A DNA stretch of 64,000 nucleotides from JANRKF01 sp033763575 (GTDB taxonomy: Bacteria > Pseudomonadota > Alphaproteobacteria > Rickettsiales > SXRF01): positions 94,336 to 158,335 of the forward strand of contig JANRKF010000024.1 of the NCBI GenBank assembly GCA_033763575.1. Direction: 5' to 3'. Below are positions 44,800 through 54,415 of this stretch, piece by piece. Below the pieces are notes generated by a model. It saw only the letters and a list, made by a program, of their open reading frames with translations. It made no database searches and had not been told where the DNA came from. The position numbers and the translations under genes were made by a program. Numbering within the stretch: the stretch's first letter is position 1; each line of letters opens with the position of its first letter.

Positions 44800-46458
44800 T
44801 TACGCCGCCTGCTTCTTTTTATCGGCTTTTACAAGCGCCGCCTTCACGAAGCTCGCAAAGAGCGGGTGCGGCGCAAACGGACGGGATTTGAGTTCAGGGT
44901 GGAACTGCACGCCGACGAACCATGGGTGGTCTTTCAGCTCAGCGATTTCGGGAAGCTGCCCATCCGGCGAGAGGCCGGAGAAAATGAGGCCGGATTTTTC
45001 AAAGTCCTCACGATACGCCATATTGACCTCATAGCGGTGGCGGTGGCGCTCGCTGATATGATCGCTACCGTAAATTTTTTCCGCAAGCGTGCCCGCCGCA
45101 ATGTCGCACTCAAAGCTACCCAAGCGCATGGTGCCGCCCAGATCGCCGTCTTTCGAGCGCTTCTCCAGCGCGCCCGCCCGCTTCCACTCGGTCATGATGC
45201 CCACCAACCCGCCACGCGGATCGGCCGTGGTCTGCTTGCCGAACTCGCTGGACGTTGCATCCTTGATGCCCAGCACATTACGCGCATGCTCGATCACCGC
45301 AAGCTGCATGCCGAAACAAATACCGAGATAGGGTTTGCCGGATTCACGCGCATATTTGATCGCCGCGATTTTCCCGTCCACGCCGCGTTCGCCGAACCCG
45401 CCGGGCACTAAAATCGCATCGACCCCGGAAAGCGCTTTTTCCACATCGCCTTTTTCAAACCCGCCGGCATCGATCCAGCGCGTGTTGACCTTCACCTGAT
45501 TGGCGATACCCGCATGGTCCAGCGCCTCGGAAAGCGATTTATAGGCATCGCCGATGCCGGTATATTTGCCCACCAGCGCCACCGTGATTTCACCCTTCGG
45601 ATGCTGCACCCGATCTAAAATCGTGTCCCATTTCACAAGGTCCGGCTTGCCCTCATGCGTAAGGCCGAAATGCTTGAGCACCTGCGCATCAAACCCCTGC
45701 TCACTGTAGCGGCGCGGCACTTCATAGATGGAGGAAACATCCAGCCCCTGCATGACATTTTCCTCGCGGATATTGCAAAAGAGCGCGATCTTGCGGCGTT
45801 CGGATACAGGAATTTCACGCTCGGCGCGGCAGAGCAGAATATCCGGCTGGATGCCGATCATCCTGAGTTCCTTCACGCTATGCTGCGTCGGCTTGGTTTT
45901 TAGTTCTTTCGCCGCCGCAATATACGGCACGAGCGTCAGGTGAATATACATCACCCGCTCGCGGCCCAGCTCCCAGCCGAGCTGGCGAATTGCCTCCAGA
46001 AACGGCTGGCCTTCGATATCGCCCACCGTGCCGCCGATTTCGCAGAGCACGAAATCTTCACCATCCGTATCGCGCAGCACAAATTCCTTGATGAGGTCGG
46101 TCACATGCGGAATCACCTGCACCGTGCCGCCCAGATAATCGCCACGGCGCTCCTTGGTGAGCAGCGTCGAATAAATCTGCCCGCTGGAAACGGAGTCGCT
46201 GCGGCGCGCACTCACATCGGTGAAGCGCTCATAATGGCCGAGATCGAGATCGGTTTCCGCGCCGTCATCGGTGACGAATACCTCGCCGTGCTGCGTCGGG
46301 TTCATGGTGCCGGGATCGACGTTCAGGTACGGATCAAGCTTGCGCAGCCGCACCTTGTAACCCCGCGCCTGCAAAAGCGCACCGAGCGACGCCGAGGCCA
46401 GCCCCTTCCCTAACGAACTGACCACACCGCCGGTAATGAATATAAAACGTGTTGGCAT
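44800..46458 (-). CDS. pyrG: CTP synthase
   Basis: 552 residues. The N-terminal synthetase domain (TRFIFITGGVVSSLGKGLAS) carries the P loop. The C-terminal class I glutamine amidotransferase domain contains the nucleophile Cys in GICFGMQLAV and the FHPELKSRP His-Glu pair. It aminates UTP to CTP. The start codon directly follows the stop of the receiver gene, within the unit secG-receiver-pyrG. Confidence 0.97.
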   Translation of the reverse strand: MPTRFIFITGGVVSSLGKGLASASLGALLQARGYKVRLRKLDPYLNVDPGTMNPTQHGEVFVTDDGAETDLDLGHYERFTDVSARRSDSVSSGQIYSTLLTKERRGDYLGGTVQVIPHVTDLIKEFVLRDTDGEDFVLCEIGGTVGDIEGQPFLEAIRQLGWELGRERVMYIHLTLVPYIAAAKELKTKPTQHSVKELRMIGIQPDILLCRAEREIPVSERRKIALFCNIREENVMQGLDVSSIYEVPRRYSEQGFDAQVLKHFGLTHEGKPDLVKWDTILDRVQHPKGEITVALVGKYTGIGDAYKSLSEALDHAGIANQVKVNTRWIDAGGFEKGDVEKALSGVDAILVPGGFGERGVDGKIAAIKYARESGKPYLGICFGMQLAVIEHARNVLGIKDATSSEFGKQTTADPRGGLVGIMTEWKRAGALEKRSKDGDLGGTMRLGSFECDIAAGTLAEKIYGSDHISERHRHRYEVNMAYREDFEKSGLIFSGLSPDGQLPEIAELKDHPWFVGVQFHPELKSRPFAPHPLFASFVKAALVKADKKKQAA

Positions 46459-46887
46459 TTATTGAGGTGTCCTCTGTCTATCGCTTATCAACTGGCCTAC
46501 TGCATTGGCCACTGCCGCATAACTTTCTTTGTTTTTTTTCACATAACGGTCTATGGCCGCACCCGCGACACCGATATGCAACCGACCATCTGGAAAGTCC
46601 TCCCCAAAGTCATTTTGAATAGTTTCTAAGCTGTCAGACGATGTCAGAACGACGGGAAATTTATGGCCTAATTCTCTTATCTTCATGGCCAGTTTAACCC
46701 CGTTTAAACTAGAAATATTCATATCATAATCGGTTACAAGCGCATCGGGGGGGCTTTCATTACTTAATGCGGCTAACACATGTTGCGGATGCTGAAACAC
46801 TCTGACAGTACGTCCAGCTGCTTCAAGGGCACGTTTGCCACCCTCGCGATGGATTTCCTGATCATCTACTATCCATACTATTGCCAT
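46459..46887 (-). CDS. Single-domain response regulator between secG and pyrG
   Basis: 142 residues, a stand-alone CheY-like receiver. The acidic pair is D8-D9, the phospho-acceptor is D53 (VTDYDMN), and a Ser-rich LTSSDS and a Lys in YVKKNK follow. No output domain is present. It is packed between secG (three bases upstream) and pyrG (zero bases downstream), so it is expressed with secretion and nucleotide genes. The partner kinase is unknown. Confidence 0.85.
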   Translation of the reverse strand: MAIVWIVDDQEIHREGGKRALEAAGRTVRVFQHPQHVLAALSNESPPDALVTDYDMNISSLNGVKLAMKIRELGHKFPVVLTSSDSLETIQNDFGEDFPDGRLHIGVAGAAIDRYVKKNKESYAAVANAVGQLISDRQRTPQ

Positions 46888-46890
46888 GGA

Positions 46891-47226
46891 TTACTCCGAT
46901 TTCGGCACCGCCGGTGCGGCGGGCTTCGCAGGTTCGGCGGGTGCTTCTTCCACCGCCGACGGGGCAGCGTTTTCGACGCTATCGACGATCGAGGAGTTGG
47001 TCATGTGCCCGGCCATGATGGCCAGCACGAGGCTCGTGGTCATAAAGAGCGCTGCCAGAATCGCCGTGGCGCGGGTCATGAGGTTGCCCTTGGCGCGGCC
47101 GGTCATGAACTGGTTGCCGCCGCCGCCGAGGCCGGAAAGGCCGTCGGAATCGGTGCGCTGGAGCAGCACCATGCCAATGAGAAACAATACAAGGATCGTG
47201 TGGGCTACCAATAATACTGTATACAT
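46891..47226 (-). CDS. secG: Preprotein translocase subunit SecG
   Basis: 111 residues from ATG 47226 (AGGATG upstream). Two membrane helices (VLLVAHTILVLFLIGMVLLQ and AILAALFMTTSLVLAIMAG) flank the Gly-rich SGLGGGGNQFMTGR loop, which is diagnostic of SecG. An Ala/Pro/Glu-rich C-terminal tail is common in alphaproteobacteria. SecG speeds SecYE-mediated export. The in-frame TTG at 47232 is a less likely start. Confidence 0.93.
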   Translation of the reverse strand: MYTVLLVAHTILVLFLIGMVLLQRTDSDGLSGLGGGGNQFMTGRAKGNLMTRATAILAALFMTTSLVLAIMAGHMTNSSIVDSVENAAPSAVEEAPAEPAKPAAPAVPKSE

Positions 47227-47247
47227 ATTCAATACATCCTATTTTTT

Positions 47248-47332
47248 GGATGACCAGATTACCAGATGACCCGATGACCAGAAAGAAAGGCATTGTTTTC
47301 TGGTTATCTGGTTACGGATTATCTGGTCATCC
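47248..47332. repeat. Inverted pair of 8-mer arrays between secG and tpiA
   Basis: The left arm is made of units ATGACCAG, ATTACCAG, ATGACCCG, ATGACCAG (47250-47281). The right arm (47299-47332) is nearly its reverse complement, with perfect 12-base ends GGATGACCAGAT and ATCTGGTCATCC. The plan and arm length match the array after tldD. The right arm overlaps the 3' end of tpiA. Confidence 0.65.
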
Positions 47333-48032
47333 CAATTATTCCACAAAATTCTTCAACCACAAGGCTCGCACCGCCGACCAGCAAGCCCGACACCCCGGCA
47401 ACCGCCAGTATATCCGCCGCGTTGGCCGCCTTGACCGAGCCGCCGTAAAGCACCTTCGCTTCCGGCAGCAGGGACAGGATATGCGCGTGCATTTCCCCAA
47501 TCTCAGCTACACCCGGCACTTTGCCAGAACCAATAGCCCAAACCGGCTCGTATGCAAGCAGAAATTGGCCGGAAGACGGCGCACATTCCTTCACCTGCTG
47601 GGAAACCCACCGAATCGCCATGCCGGATTCGCGCTGGGCCAGCATCTCGCCGACACAGATAATGGGGATAAGCCCCGCAGCTATCGCGGCTTCAGCCTTC
47701 GCTTTCACCGTTTCATTCAGCTCGCGGTATTGCGCCCGGCGCTCGGAATGGCCGACAATCACATAGCGGCAGCCCACCTCGGCCAGCATCGAAGCGCTCA
47801 CATCGCCGGTATAGGCGCCTTCGGCATGCGCGCTCACATCCTGCGCGCCGAGCGACAGGAACGAACCCTCTATCCTCCGGGCGGCCGCAGGCAGCAACGG
47901 CGCAGGCGGGCAAATCACAATCTCGCTTTTGGATTGGGTACGGGCGGCGAAGGAGGCAACCGCAGGCACCAGCGTTTCCACCAGCCCCAGACTGCCATGC
48001 ATTTTCCAGTTACCGACGATGGTTTTTGTCAT
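47319..48032 (-). CDS. tpiA: Triosephosphate isomerase
   Basis: 237 residues from ATG 48032 (AAGGACT upstream). It starts MTKTIVGNWKMHGSL and has the catalytic His in VIVGHSERR, the catalytic Glu in YEPVWAIGSGK and the phosphate loop GGSVKAANA. It interconverts dihydroxyacetone phosphate and glyceraldehyde-3-phosphate. Its last codons are written in the inverted 8-mer array. It is divergent from ppiD. Confidence 0.96.
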   Translation of the reverse strand: MTKTIVGNWKMHGSLGLVETLVPAVASFAARTQSKSEIVICPPAPLLPAAARRIEGSFLSLGAQDVSAHAEGAYTGDVSASMLAEVGCRYVIVGHSERRAQYRELNETVKAKAEAAIAAGLIPIICVGEMLAQRESGMAIRWVSQQVKECAPSSGQFLLAYEPVWAIGSGKVPGVAEIGEMHAHILSLLPEAKVLYGGSVKAANAADILAVAGVSGLLVGGASLVVEEFCGIIGMTR

Positions 48033-48129
48033 AGTCCTTAATAACACTCATTATTTCAAGTGAAGCGCTGCAAGCCTTGCGATCAAAAAACCTTTTACAA
48101 TCTTTGTGCGTAATGTAAACCAATCCCTT

Positions 48130-50043
48130 ATGTTAAACCATTTTCGCTCATTTTCCGGCAGCATTGTCACCAAAATCCTGATGTTACTGCTGATCGCAAG
48201 CTTCGGTATGTGGGGCATCGGCGATATGCTGGGCAGCTCAGCAAGCAACGCGACCCTCGCCAAAATCGGCTCGCAGAGCATTTCGGTCGATAGTTTCCAG
48301 CGTGAACTCGCCGTCGAGAACGATCGCGTGCGGCGCCAACTCGGCGCCAATTACTCCGAGGAACTGATTAAGCGCCTGAACGTGCCGCAATTCGTCATCC
48401 GCCGCATGGTCCAAGAAGCGCTACTGCGGCAGGAAGCCGAACGCATGGGCTTTATCCCCGACGACACCACCGTGGCGTTCGAAATCCGCAAAACACCGGC
48501 CTTCCTGAACGGCTCCGGCGTCTTCGACCGGGCGCGCTTCGAGACCGCCTTGCGCAACCAGAGCGTGTCGGAAAAAACCTATGTCGAGCGCACCCGCATG
48601 CAGCTCGCCACCGACAAGCTGCTGGATGCGCTCCTGGTCGATATGCCGATTGACGACAAGCTGCTTGCCACCTTGCAGGCCGCCTATGACCAGGGCCGCA
48701 CCATCGCCCTGTTCAAATTGTCCGCTGACAGTTTAAATGCCGGCTCCCCGCCAACTGACGACGATCTTAAAAACTTCCAGAAGCTGCATGCCGAAGCATT
48801 CACCATTCCGGAATACCGCACGGTGAGCTTCGTGCGTTTCTCGGCAGACGACGCCAAGGCCACAAAAAAAGCATTCACCGAAGAAGCGCTGAACGAATAT
48901 TACCATGCGCATGAAGACCAATTCCACACCCCGGAAAAACGCGAGGTGGAACAACTGCTTTACAGCAATGAAGAAAAAGCCAAGGAAGCCTACGAGCAGG
49001 TAAAAACCGGCAAGCCCTTCGCCGACATCGCACAGGCCATAGAGCCGCTCAACCGCAACGCCCTTTCGCTCGGCTTCATCGACCGCAAAGGCATGCTGGA
49101 CAGCGCGGCAGACACTGTTTTCCGCCTGAAAGCCGGCGGCTTTACCGAGCCGGTCAAAAGCCCGTTCGGCTGGCATATTTTCCGCGTCGCCACCATCCAG
49201 CCGGAGGGCGTGGAACCGCTGGAGAAAGTGCGCGCGCAAGTGGAAGCCGGCCTGCGGCTGGCGATGGAAGAAACTGTACTGACCGATAAGATCAACCAGA
49301 TCGAAGACGCGCTGGCCGGTGGCAGCACACTCAAGGAAGCCGCAGCGGCAGTCGGCCTACCCGTGGAGCAGGCAGGCAGCTTCGATAAGGAAGGAAAAAC
49401 CCCGCAAGGCGCCATGAATACGGCCATTCCAAAGCTCGATAAATTTATCGACGTCGCCTTTAAAACCGAAGAAAAAACCGAATCCTCGGTCACATCGTCA
49501 CGCGGCGGGATTTATTATGTGCTGCGCGTCGATGCGCTCGCACCAGAAAAATTGCGCCCCTTCGCCGAGGCCAAAGCCGATATCATAAAGGCCTATAAAC
49601 GGTATCAGGGCGATAAAGCGGTGGCCGATGCCGCAGGCAAAATTGAAGCCGAGCTGGGCAAACACAAAAAAGCGGCGGACATTATCGCCGAGCATAAACT
49701 GCACGGCATCGCCAGCGGCAGCATAAGCCGCGGCAGCAAAACACTGGGCGAAACCCACCTTCCCCCCTCCTTCATCGCTAAAATATTTTCTGCCGATATC
49801 GGCGAACTCACCCCGCCGATGCGCGACCGCGACGGCAACTTCCTGCTCGCGCATATCACCGGCACCGCGCCCAGAACCGGCGGCGAAAGCGACGTCAAAC
49901 TTTCAAAAAACGAGATGGTGCAGCAGATGCAGGAAGAAATGATGATGCAATATCTGCAGCATCTTGAAACGCTCTACCCGGTGGACATCCACCAGGAAAC
50001 GCTCGACCAGCTCACACAAGAGCCCGGCAATGCTCCCCGTTAA
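48130..50043 (+). CDS. ppiD: Peptidylprolyl isomerase PpiD-like (SurA_N plus parvulin domains)
   Basis: 637 residues. A single N-terminal membrane helix (about 15-32, IVTKILMLLLIASFGMWGIG) anchors a large periplasmic part with a SurA-like N-terminal domain. A parvulin rotamase domain (about 240-360, ending SPFGWHIFRV) and a C-terminal region follow. It assists folding of proteins leaving the Sec translocon. The ATG at 48130 is preferred over GTG 48106, although no strong ribosome-binding site is seen. It overlaps trpE by 14 bases. Confidence 0.9.
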   Translation: MLNHFRSFSGSIVTKILMLLLIASFGMWGIGDMLGSSASNATLAKIGSQSISVDSFQRELAVENDRVRRQLGANYSEELIKRLNVPQFVIRRMVQEALLRQEAERMGFIPDDTTVAFEIRKTPAFLNGSGVFDRARFETALRNQSVSEKTYVERTRMQLATDKLLDALLVDMPIDDKLLATLQAAYDQGRTIALFKLSADSLNAGSPPTDDDLKNFQKLHAEAFTIPEYRTVSFVRFSADDAKATKKAFTEEALNEYYHAHEDQFHTPEKREVEQLLYSNEEKAKEAYEQVKTGKPFADIAQAIEPLNRNALSLGFIDRKGMLDSAADTVFRLKAGGFTEPVKSPFGWHIFRVATIQPEGVEPLEKVRAQVEAGLRLAMEETVLTDKINQIEDALAGGSTLKEAAAAVGLPVEQAGSFDKEGKTPQGAMNTAIPKLDKFIDVAFKTEEKTESSVTSSRGGIYYVLRVDALAPEKLRPFAEAKADIIKAYKRYQGDKAVADAAGKIEAELGKHKKAADIIAEHKLHGIASGSISRGSKTLGETHLPPSFIAKIFSADIGELTPPMRDRDGNFLLAHITGTAPRTGGESDVKLSKNEMVQQMQEEMMMQYLQHLETLYPVDIHQETLDQLTQEPGNAPR

Positions 50044-51547
50044 AACAGCTCCCATCCAACCGAGCGAATCCGCGTTCACAGAACGCTTCGAATCCGGCCT
50101 GTCGCAACTGGTGTGGACCAGCGTCCCCGCCGACCTCGACACCCCGGTTTCCGCCATGCTGCGGCTGATGCAGCAGGACGCGCCCTGCTTCCTGCTGGAG
50201 TCGGTGGAAAAAGGTGAAATCCGCGGCCGCTATTCGGTCATCGGCCTGATGCCCGACTTGATCTGGAGGGCACGCGGCAATATGTCGGAAATCTGCCATA
50301 ACGACCGGATGGATGCGGCCCACAGCACGCCCTGCGCGGGCGATGCGCTCGGCGCGCTGCGCACGTTGTATGAAAATTCTAAAATCGATATCCCGCCCGA
50401 ATTGCCGCCGATGGCCTCCGGGCTTGTGGGCTATATGGGCTACGATATGGTCAAGCTGATGGAAAAGCTGCCCGACACCAAGCCCGACCCCATCGGCATT
50501 CCCGATAGCTGTTTCATCCGCCCGAAAATCATGGTGATCTTCGATGCCGTCACCGATACGATTTTTATCACCACCACCATCTGGGCCGATGGCCGCCGCA
50601 AAGACGCAAAAGCCGCCTACACCGCAGCCAAACAGCGCATCCAGTTCGTGCTGGACCGCCTGAGCGCGCCTATTCCTGCCACGCAACACCATGTGCATCA
50701 CAGCGTGAAAATGGATGACTTCACGTCGAACACAACCCGCGCCGATTACGACCATATGATCGACGACGCCAAAGAGCATATCAACGCCGGGGATATTTTT
50801 CAGGTGGTGCTGTCGCAGCGTTTTGAAGCGCCGTTTACCTTGCCGCCTTTCGCGCTCTACCGGGCGCTGCGCCAGCTTAATCCCTCGCCGTTTTTATTCT
50901 ACCTGCATATGGGCGATTTCACGCTGGTCGGTTCCAGCCCGGAAATACTCGTGCGGCTGCGTGACGGCGAAGTGACCATCCGCCCCATCGCCGGCACGCG
51001 TAAGCGTGGCCGTGACCGCGCCGAAGACGAGCTGCTCGCCAAAGACCTGCTCTCCGACCCGAAAGAACTTTCCGAGCATCTGATGCTGCTGGATTTGGGC
51101 CGCAACGATGTCGGGCGCGTCGCCAAAACCGGCACGGTCAAAACCACCCAGCGGATGACCATCGAAAACTATTCGCATGTGATGCATATCGTCTCGAACG
51201 TGGTCGGCGAACTCGACCCGAAATACGACGCGCTCTCCGCACTCATCGCCGGTTTCCCGGCAGGCACGGTCAGCGGCGCGCCGAAAATACGCGCCATGGA
51301 AATCATCGACGAGCTGGAGCAGGAACGCCGGAGTTTTTACGGCGGCTGCATCGGCTATTTCTCCGGCAACGGCAATATGGACACGGCAATCACGCTGCGC
51401 ACCGGCCTTGTCAAAGATGGAAAGCTCTATGTGCAGGCGGGCGGCGGCATCGTCGAGGGGAGCAACGCCGAAGACGAATACCAGGAATCGCGCAACAAAG
51501 CCAAGGCCTTGATGCGTGCCGCCGAGGAGGCTATAAGATTCGTATGA
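50030..51547 (+). CDS. trpE: Anthranilate synthase component I
   Basis: 505 residues from the ATG at 50030. The N-terminal tryptophan-binding LLES element is present (CFLLESVEKGEIRGRYSVIG), so feedback inhibition is expected. The chorismate-binding C-terminal domain has IAGTRKRGRDRAEDELLA, LLDLGRNDVGRVA and FPAGTVSGAPKIRAME. It makes anthranilate from chorismate. Earlier in-frame starts lie inside ppiD and are unlikely. There is no room for a leader-peptide attenuator because ppiD overlaps the start. Confidence 0.95.
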   Translation: MLPVKTAPIQPSESAFTERFESGLSQLVWTSVPADLDTPVSAMLRLMQQDAPCFLLESVEKGEIRGRYSVIGLMPDLIWRARGNMSEICHNDRMDAAHSTPCAGDALGALRTLYENSKIDIPPELPPMASGLVGYMGYDMVKLMEKLPDTKPDPIGIPDSCFIRPKIMVIFDAVTDTIFITTTIWADGRRKDAKAAYTAAKQRIQFVLDRLSAPIPATQHHVHHSVKMDDFTSNTTRADYDHMIDDAKEHINAGDIFQVVLSQRFEAPFTLPPFALYRALRQLNPSPFLFYLHMGDFTLVGSSPEILVRLRDGEVTIRPIAGTRKRGRDRAEDELLAKDLLSDPKELSEHLMLLDLGRNDVGRVAKTGTVKTTQRMTIENYSHVMHIVSNVVGELDPKYDALSALIAGFPAGTVSGAPKIRAMEIIDELEQERRSFYGGCIGYFSGNGNMDTAITLRTGLVKDGKLYVQAGGGIVEGSNAEDEYQESRNKAKALMRAAEEAIRFV

Positions 51548-51927
51548 AAAAGAACATCATCCTCATCATCGACGATTGCCAGATTTACCAGAGCGCGCTG
51601 CAGATGATCGTCGAAAAAGCGGGTTTTGTCAGCGAGATTTACGGCGACGGCATGCAGGGCATGATCCGCACCAATGGCGATATGGATCATGTCGCCGCCG
51701 TGCTGCTCGATATTTACATGCCGGAGATCGACGGCATTTCCCTGCTCGGCCATCTGCGCAGCAAATACCCTGGGCTGCCGATATATATTATTTCCGGCAG
51801 CGACGATGTAGACGATAAAACCGGCGTGCTCGCGCTCGGCGCAGCGGGCTACATACCCAAGCCGATGGACAGCGCCGCCATCGAGCATCTCGGCAGCCTA
51901 TTGCAACAGCTGGGGCACGCGTCATGA
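51544..51927 (+). CDS. Single-domain response regulator inside the trp operon
   Basis: 127 residues: a complete receiver with IIDD (D10, D11), phospho-acceptor D56 (LLDIYMP), ISGS and the conserved Lys in YIPKPMD, and no output domain. It overlaps trpE by four bases at its start and trpG by four bases at its end, so translation is tightly coupled with anthranilate synthase. The partner kinase and target are unknown. Confidence 0.88.
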   Translation: MKKNIILIIDDCQIYQSALQMIVEKAGFVSEIYGDGMQGMIRTNGDMDHVAAVLLDIYMPEIDGISLLGHLRSKYPGLPIYIISGSDDVDDKTGVLALGAAGYIPKPMDSAAIEHLGSLLQQLGHAS

Positions 51928-52499
51928 CCCGCATCATCCTTCTCGATAATTATGACAGCTTCACTTACAACCTCGTGCATTATCTGGGCGAGCTGGGCGC
52001 ACAGGTGGAAGTCATACGCAACGACGCCATCAGCGCCGACGCACTCATCGAAAAAAAACCGGGCGGCATCGTGATTTCGCCCGGACCCGGCGCGCCGCAG
52101 GAATCCGGCATCTGCCTGGAGCTGATTAAAAAAGCGTCCGGCGAGATTCCGATTTTCGGCGTGTGCCTCGGCATGCAGGCGATCGGCGAAGCGTTCGGCG
52201 GCAAGGTCATCCGCGCACCAAAACCAATGCACGGCAAAGTCAGCAGCATCTATCATGAAGGACGCAGTGTATTCAAAGACCTGCCGATTCCGTTCGAGGC
52301 AACACGCTATCATTCGCTCATCGTCGAGCGCGGCAGCCTGCCGGACTGCCTGGAAGTCACCGCCATCACCGCCGATGACGGGCTCATCATGGGCCTTTCG
52401 CACAAAAAACATAATACCCACGGCGTGCAGTTCCATCCGGAATCCATCGCCAGCGAACATGGCCATGCGATTTTGAAAAATTTCCTGGATTCATTATGA
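51924..52499 (+). CDS. trpG: Anthranilate synthase component II (glutamine amidotransferase)
   Basis: 191 residues of a class I amidotransferase. The N-terminus is RIILLDNYDSFTYNLVHYL, the nucleophile Cys lies in FGVCLGMQAIGEAFGG, and the His-Glu pair is in VQFHPESIASEHG. It supplies ammonia to TrpE and may also serve PabB. It overlaps both neighbours by four bases. Confidence 0.95.
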   Translation: MTRIILLDNYDSFTYNLVHYLGELGAQVEVIRNDAISADALIEKKPGGIVISPGPGAPQESGICLELIKKASGEIPIFGVCLGMQAIGEAFGGKVIRAPKPMHGKVSSIYHEGRSVFKDLPIPFEATRYHSLIVERGSLPDCLEVTAITADDGLIMGLSHKKHNTHGVQFHPESIASEHGHAILKNFLDSL

Positions 52500-53515
52500 C
52501 CACCGAATCCCTGCCCCTCGCCCTGCAACTGCTCGCGGAGAGAAAAAACCTACCCCGTGAAATCGCCGAGCGCGTGTTCCAGATTATCATGAACGGCGGC
52601 GCGACACCGGCGCAGATCGCCGCGATCCTGATGGGCCTGCGCATCAAAGGCGAAACGGCGGATGAGATCGCCGCCGGAGCCACCGTGCTGCGCGTGAAGG
52701 CCGGAAAAATTTCCGCTCCGGCAGGGACAATAGATACCTGCGGCACCGGCGGCGATAATCGCGGCACCTATAATATTTCCACCGCCACCGCCATCGTGCT
52801 TGCCGCCTGCGGCGTGCCCGTCGCCAAGCATGGCAACCGTTCCGTCTCATCGAAATCCGGTTCGGCGGACGTATTGGAGGCGCTTGGTATAAAAATCGAC
52901 GCGGAAATACCCGTTCTGGAACGCTGCCTGAACGAGGTCGGCATTGCCTTCCTGATGGCGCCGAAATTCCACCCGGCCATGCGCCATGTGGCGCCGATAC
53001 GGCAGGAATTGGGACTGCGCACGATCTTCAATATATTGGGGCCGCTGGCCAACCCCGCCCAGCCGGATTTTCAATTGCTCGGCGTGTATGACAAAACGCT
53101 GATGGAGCCGATGGCAAGCGTGCTACAGGCGCTTGGCACCAAGGCGGCCTGGGTAGTGCATGGCCATGACGGACTGGACGAGCTGACGCTCACCGGCACA
53201 AGTTTCGTCACCGAAATTAAAGATGGCCAGCGCCGCAATTTCGAGGTGACACCGGAAGATGCAGGCCTGCCACGGGCCATGCTGGAGGATTTAAAAGGCG
53301 GCGATGCCGGAACTAACGCAGAAGCGCTGGAGCGAGCCCTTTCCGGTATCGAAAACCCGTATAAACACGCGATTCTCTATAATGCGGCCGCCGGGCTGGT
53401 GATTGCCGGAAAGGCACCGGATTTAAAGGCCGGAGCCGCCTTCGCCCGCGAAAAAATCGAGGATGGATCTGCGTTTCGCACACTGAAACAATGGGTCATC
53501 GTCAGCAATAGCTGA
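52496..53515 (+). CDS. trpD: Anthranilate phosphoribosyltransferase
   Basis: 339 residues with the PRPP-binding GTGGDNRGTYNISTATAIV and KHGNRSVSSKSGSADVLEAL motifs of TrpD. It transfers phosphoribose to anthranilate. It is the last trp gene here. In many relatives trpC follows, but a SapC-family gene comes next, so trpC must be elsewhere. Confidence 0.96.
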   Translation: MTTESLPLALQLLAERKNLPREIAERVFQIIMNGGATPAQIAAILMGLRIKGETADEIAAGATVLRVKAGKISAPAGTIDTCGTGGDNRGTYNISTATAIVLAACGVPVAKHGNRSVSSKSGSADVLEALGIKIDAEIPVLERCLNEVGIAFLMAPKFHPAMRHVAPIRQELGLRTIFNILGPLANPAQPDFQLLGVYDKTLMEPMASVLQALGTKAAWVVHGHDGLDELTLTGTSFVTEIKDGQRRNFEVTPEDAGLPRAMLEDLKGGDAGTNAEALERALSGIENPYKHAILYNAAAGLVIAGKAPDLKAGAAFAREKIEDGSAFRTLKQWVIVSNS

Positions 53516-53626
53516 TGGCCGGTATTTTTCCTAAGGTTCACTGAAAATTAACATTTCATGCGTAGAATGACCCTTGCCGTATCGTGTCGCGATACTCAGA
53601 ATTCACCATACATAAAGGGGAACTGT

Positions 53627-54415
53627 ATGACTGCTAAAAATAACGCCGCTGCGAAAAAAACCGCTCCAGCCGACATCGGCGCAACGTCTGAAAAGGAAGG
53701 CATGCCGCTGTTTTTTTCAAATCCGAAAGTCATCAGCATCGACCGCCACGCTCAGGCACGCCTGCGCTCCGGCCTTACCATGAAATTCGCCGGCCAGACC
53801 AATTCGATTCCCTTGACCATCGCTGACATCGCCGAAGCGGCGAAGAGCTACCCGGTTGTTTTTACGCAGGCAGAAGTGCCGCTGCCGGTGGCCATCGTCG
53901 GACTGGAAAGCGACAATTATTTTGTCGATGAGCAAGGCAAATGGATGGAGCTGAATTATGTTCCGGCCTATGCGCGCAAATATCCTTTCGTGTTCCTCGA
54001 AATGCCGGAATCCGATCAATTGACGCTGTGTGTTGATGAAGATGCGCTGGTGTTTGACGAGGCCGCCGAAGGCCGTGCTCTGTATGAAAACGATGAACCT
54101 TCGACCTTCACCCAAACGGCGCTCCAGTTTTGCGCCCAGTTCCAGGAACAACACCGCGTGACCAAAATATTCTGCGAAAAGCTGGCGGCGCTCGACCTGC
54201 TTACGCCGCAGCGCTCCTCGGTGGAACTCGCCAATAAGCGCGCCCTGCAGCTTAACGGTTTTCAGCTGATCGACATCGAAAAATTCCGTGCACTGCCAAA
54301 AGAAACCGTGCTGGAATTACACCAGCAGGATTTCCTCGCGCTCATCCATTATGCGATACAATCGCAATCGAACTGGCAGCATTTGCTGATGCTGGCGAAT
54401 AAACGCGAAGCTTAA
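53627..54415 (+). CDS. SapC-family protein, copy 1
   Basis: 262 residues from the ATG at 53627, with AAAGGGGA upstream. The core PLFFSNPKVISIDRHAQARLR, YPVVFTQAEVPLPVAIVGLE, YVPAYARKYPFVF and the C-terminal QSQSNWQHLLML are typical of the SapC family named after the Campylobacter S-layer locus. The biochemical role is not established. It is a clear paralogue of 55869-56606 and converges on the oxygenase gene with a four-base overlap. Confidence 0.85.
   Translation: MTAKNNAAAKKTAPADIGATSEKEGMPLFFSNPKVISIDRHAQARLRSGLTMKFAGQTNSIPLTIADIAEAAKSYPVVFTQAEVPLPVAIVGLESDNYFVDEQGKWMELNYVPAYARKYPFVFLEMPESDQLTLCVDEDALVFDEAAEGRALYENDEPSTFTQTALQFCAQFQEQHRVTKIFCEKLAALDLLTPQRSSVELANKRALQLNGFQLIDIEKFRALPKETVLELHQQDFLALIHYAIQSQSNWQHLLMLANKREA

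Noticed and set aside
49900..50030. Attenuator or leader peptide before trpE
   Set aside because: ppiD coding sequence overlaps the trpE start, leaving no leader region, and no Trp-rich short frame was seen.
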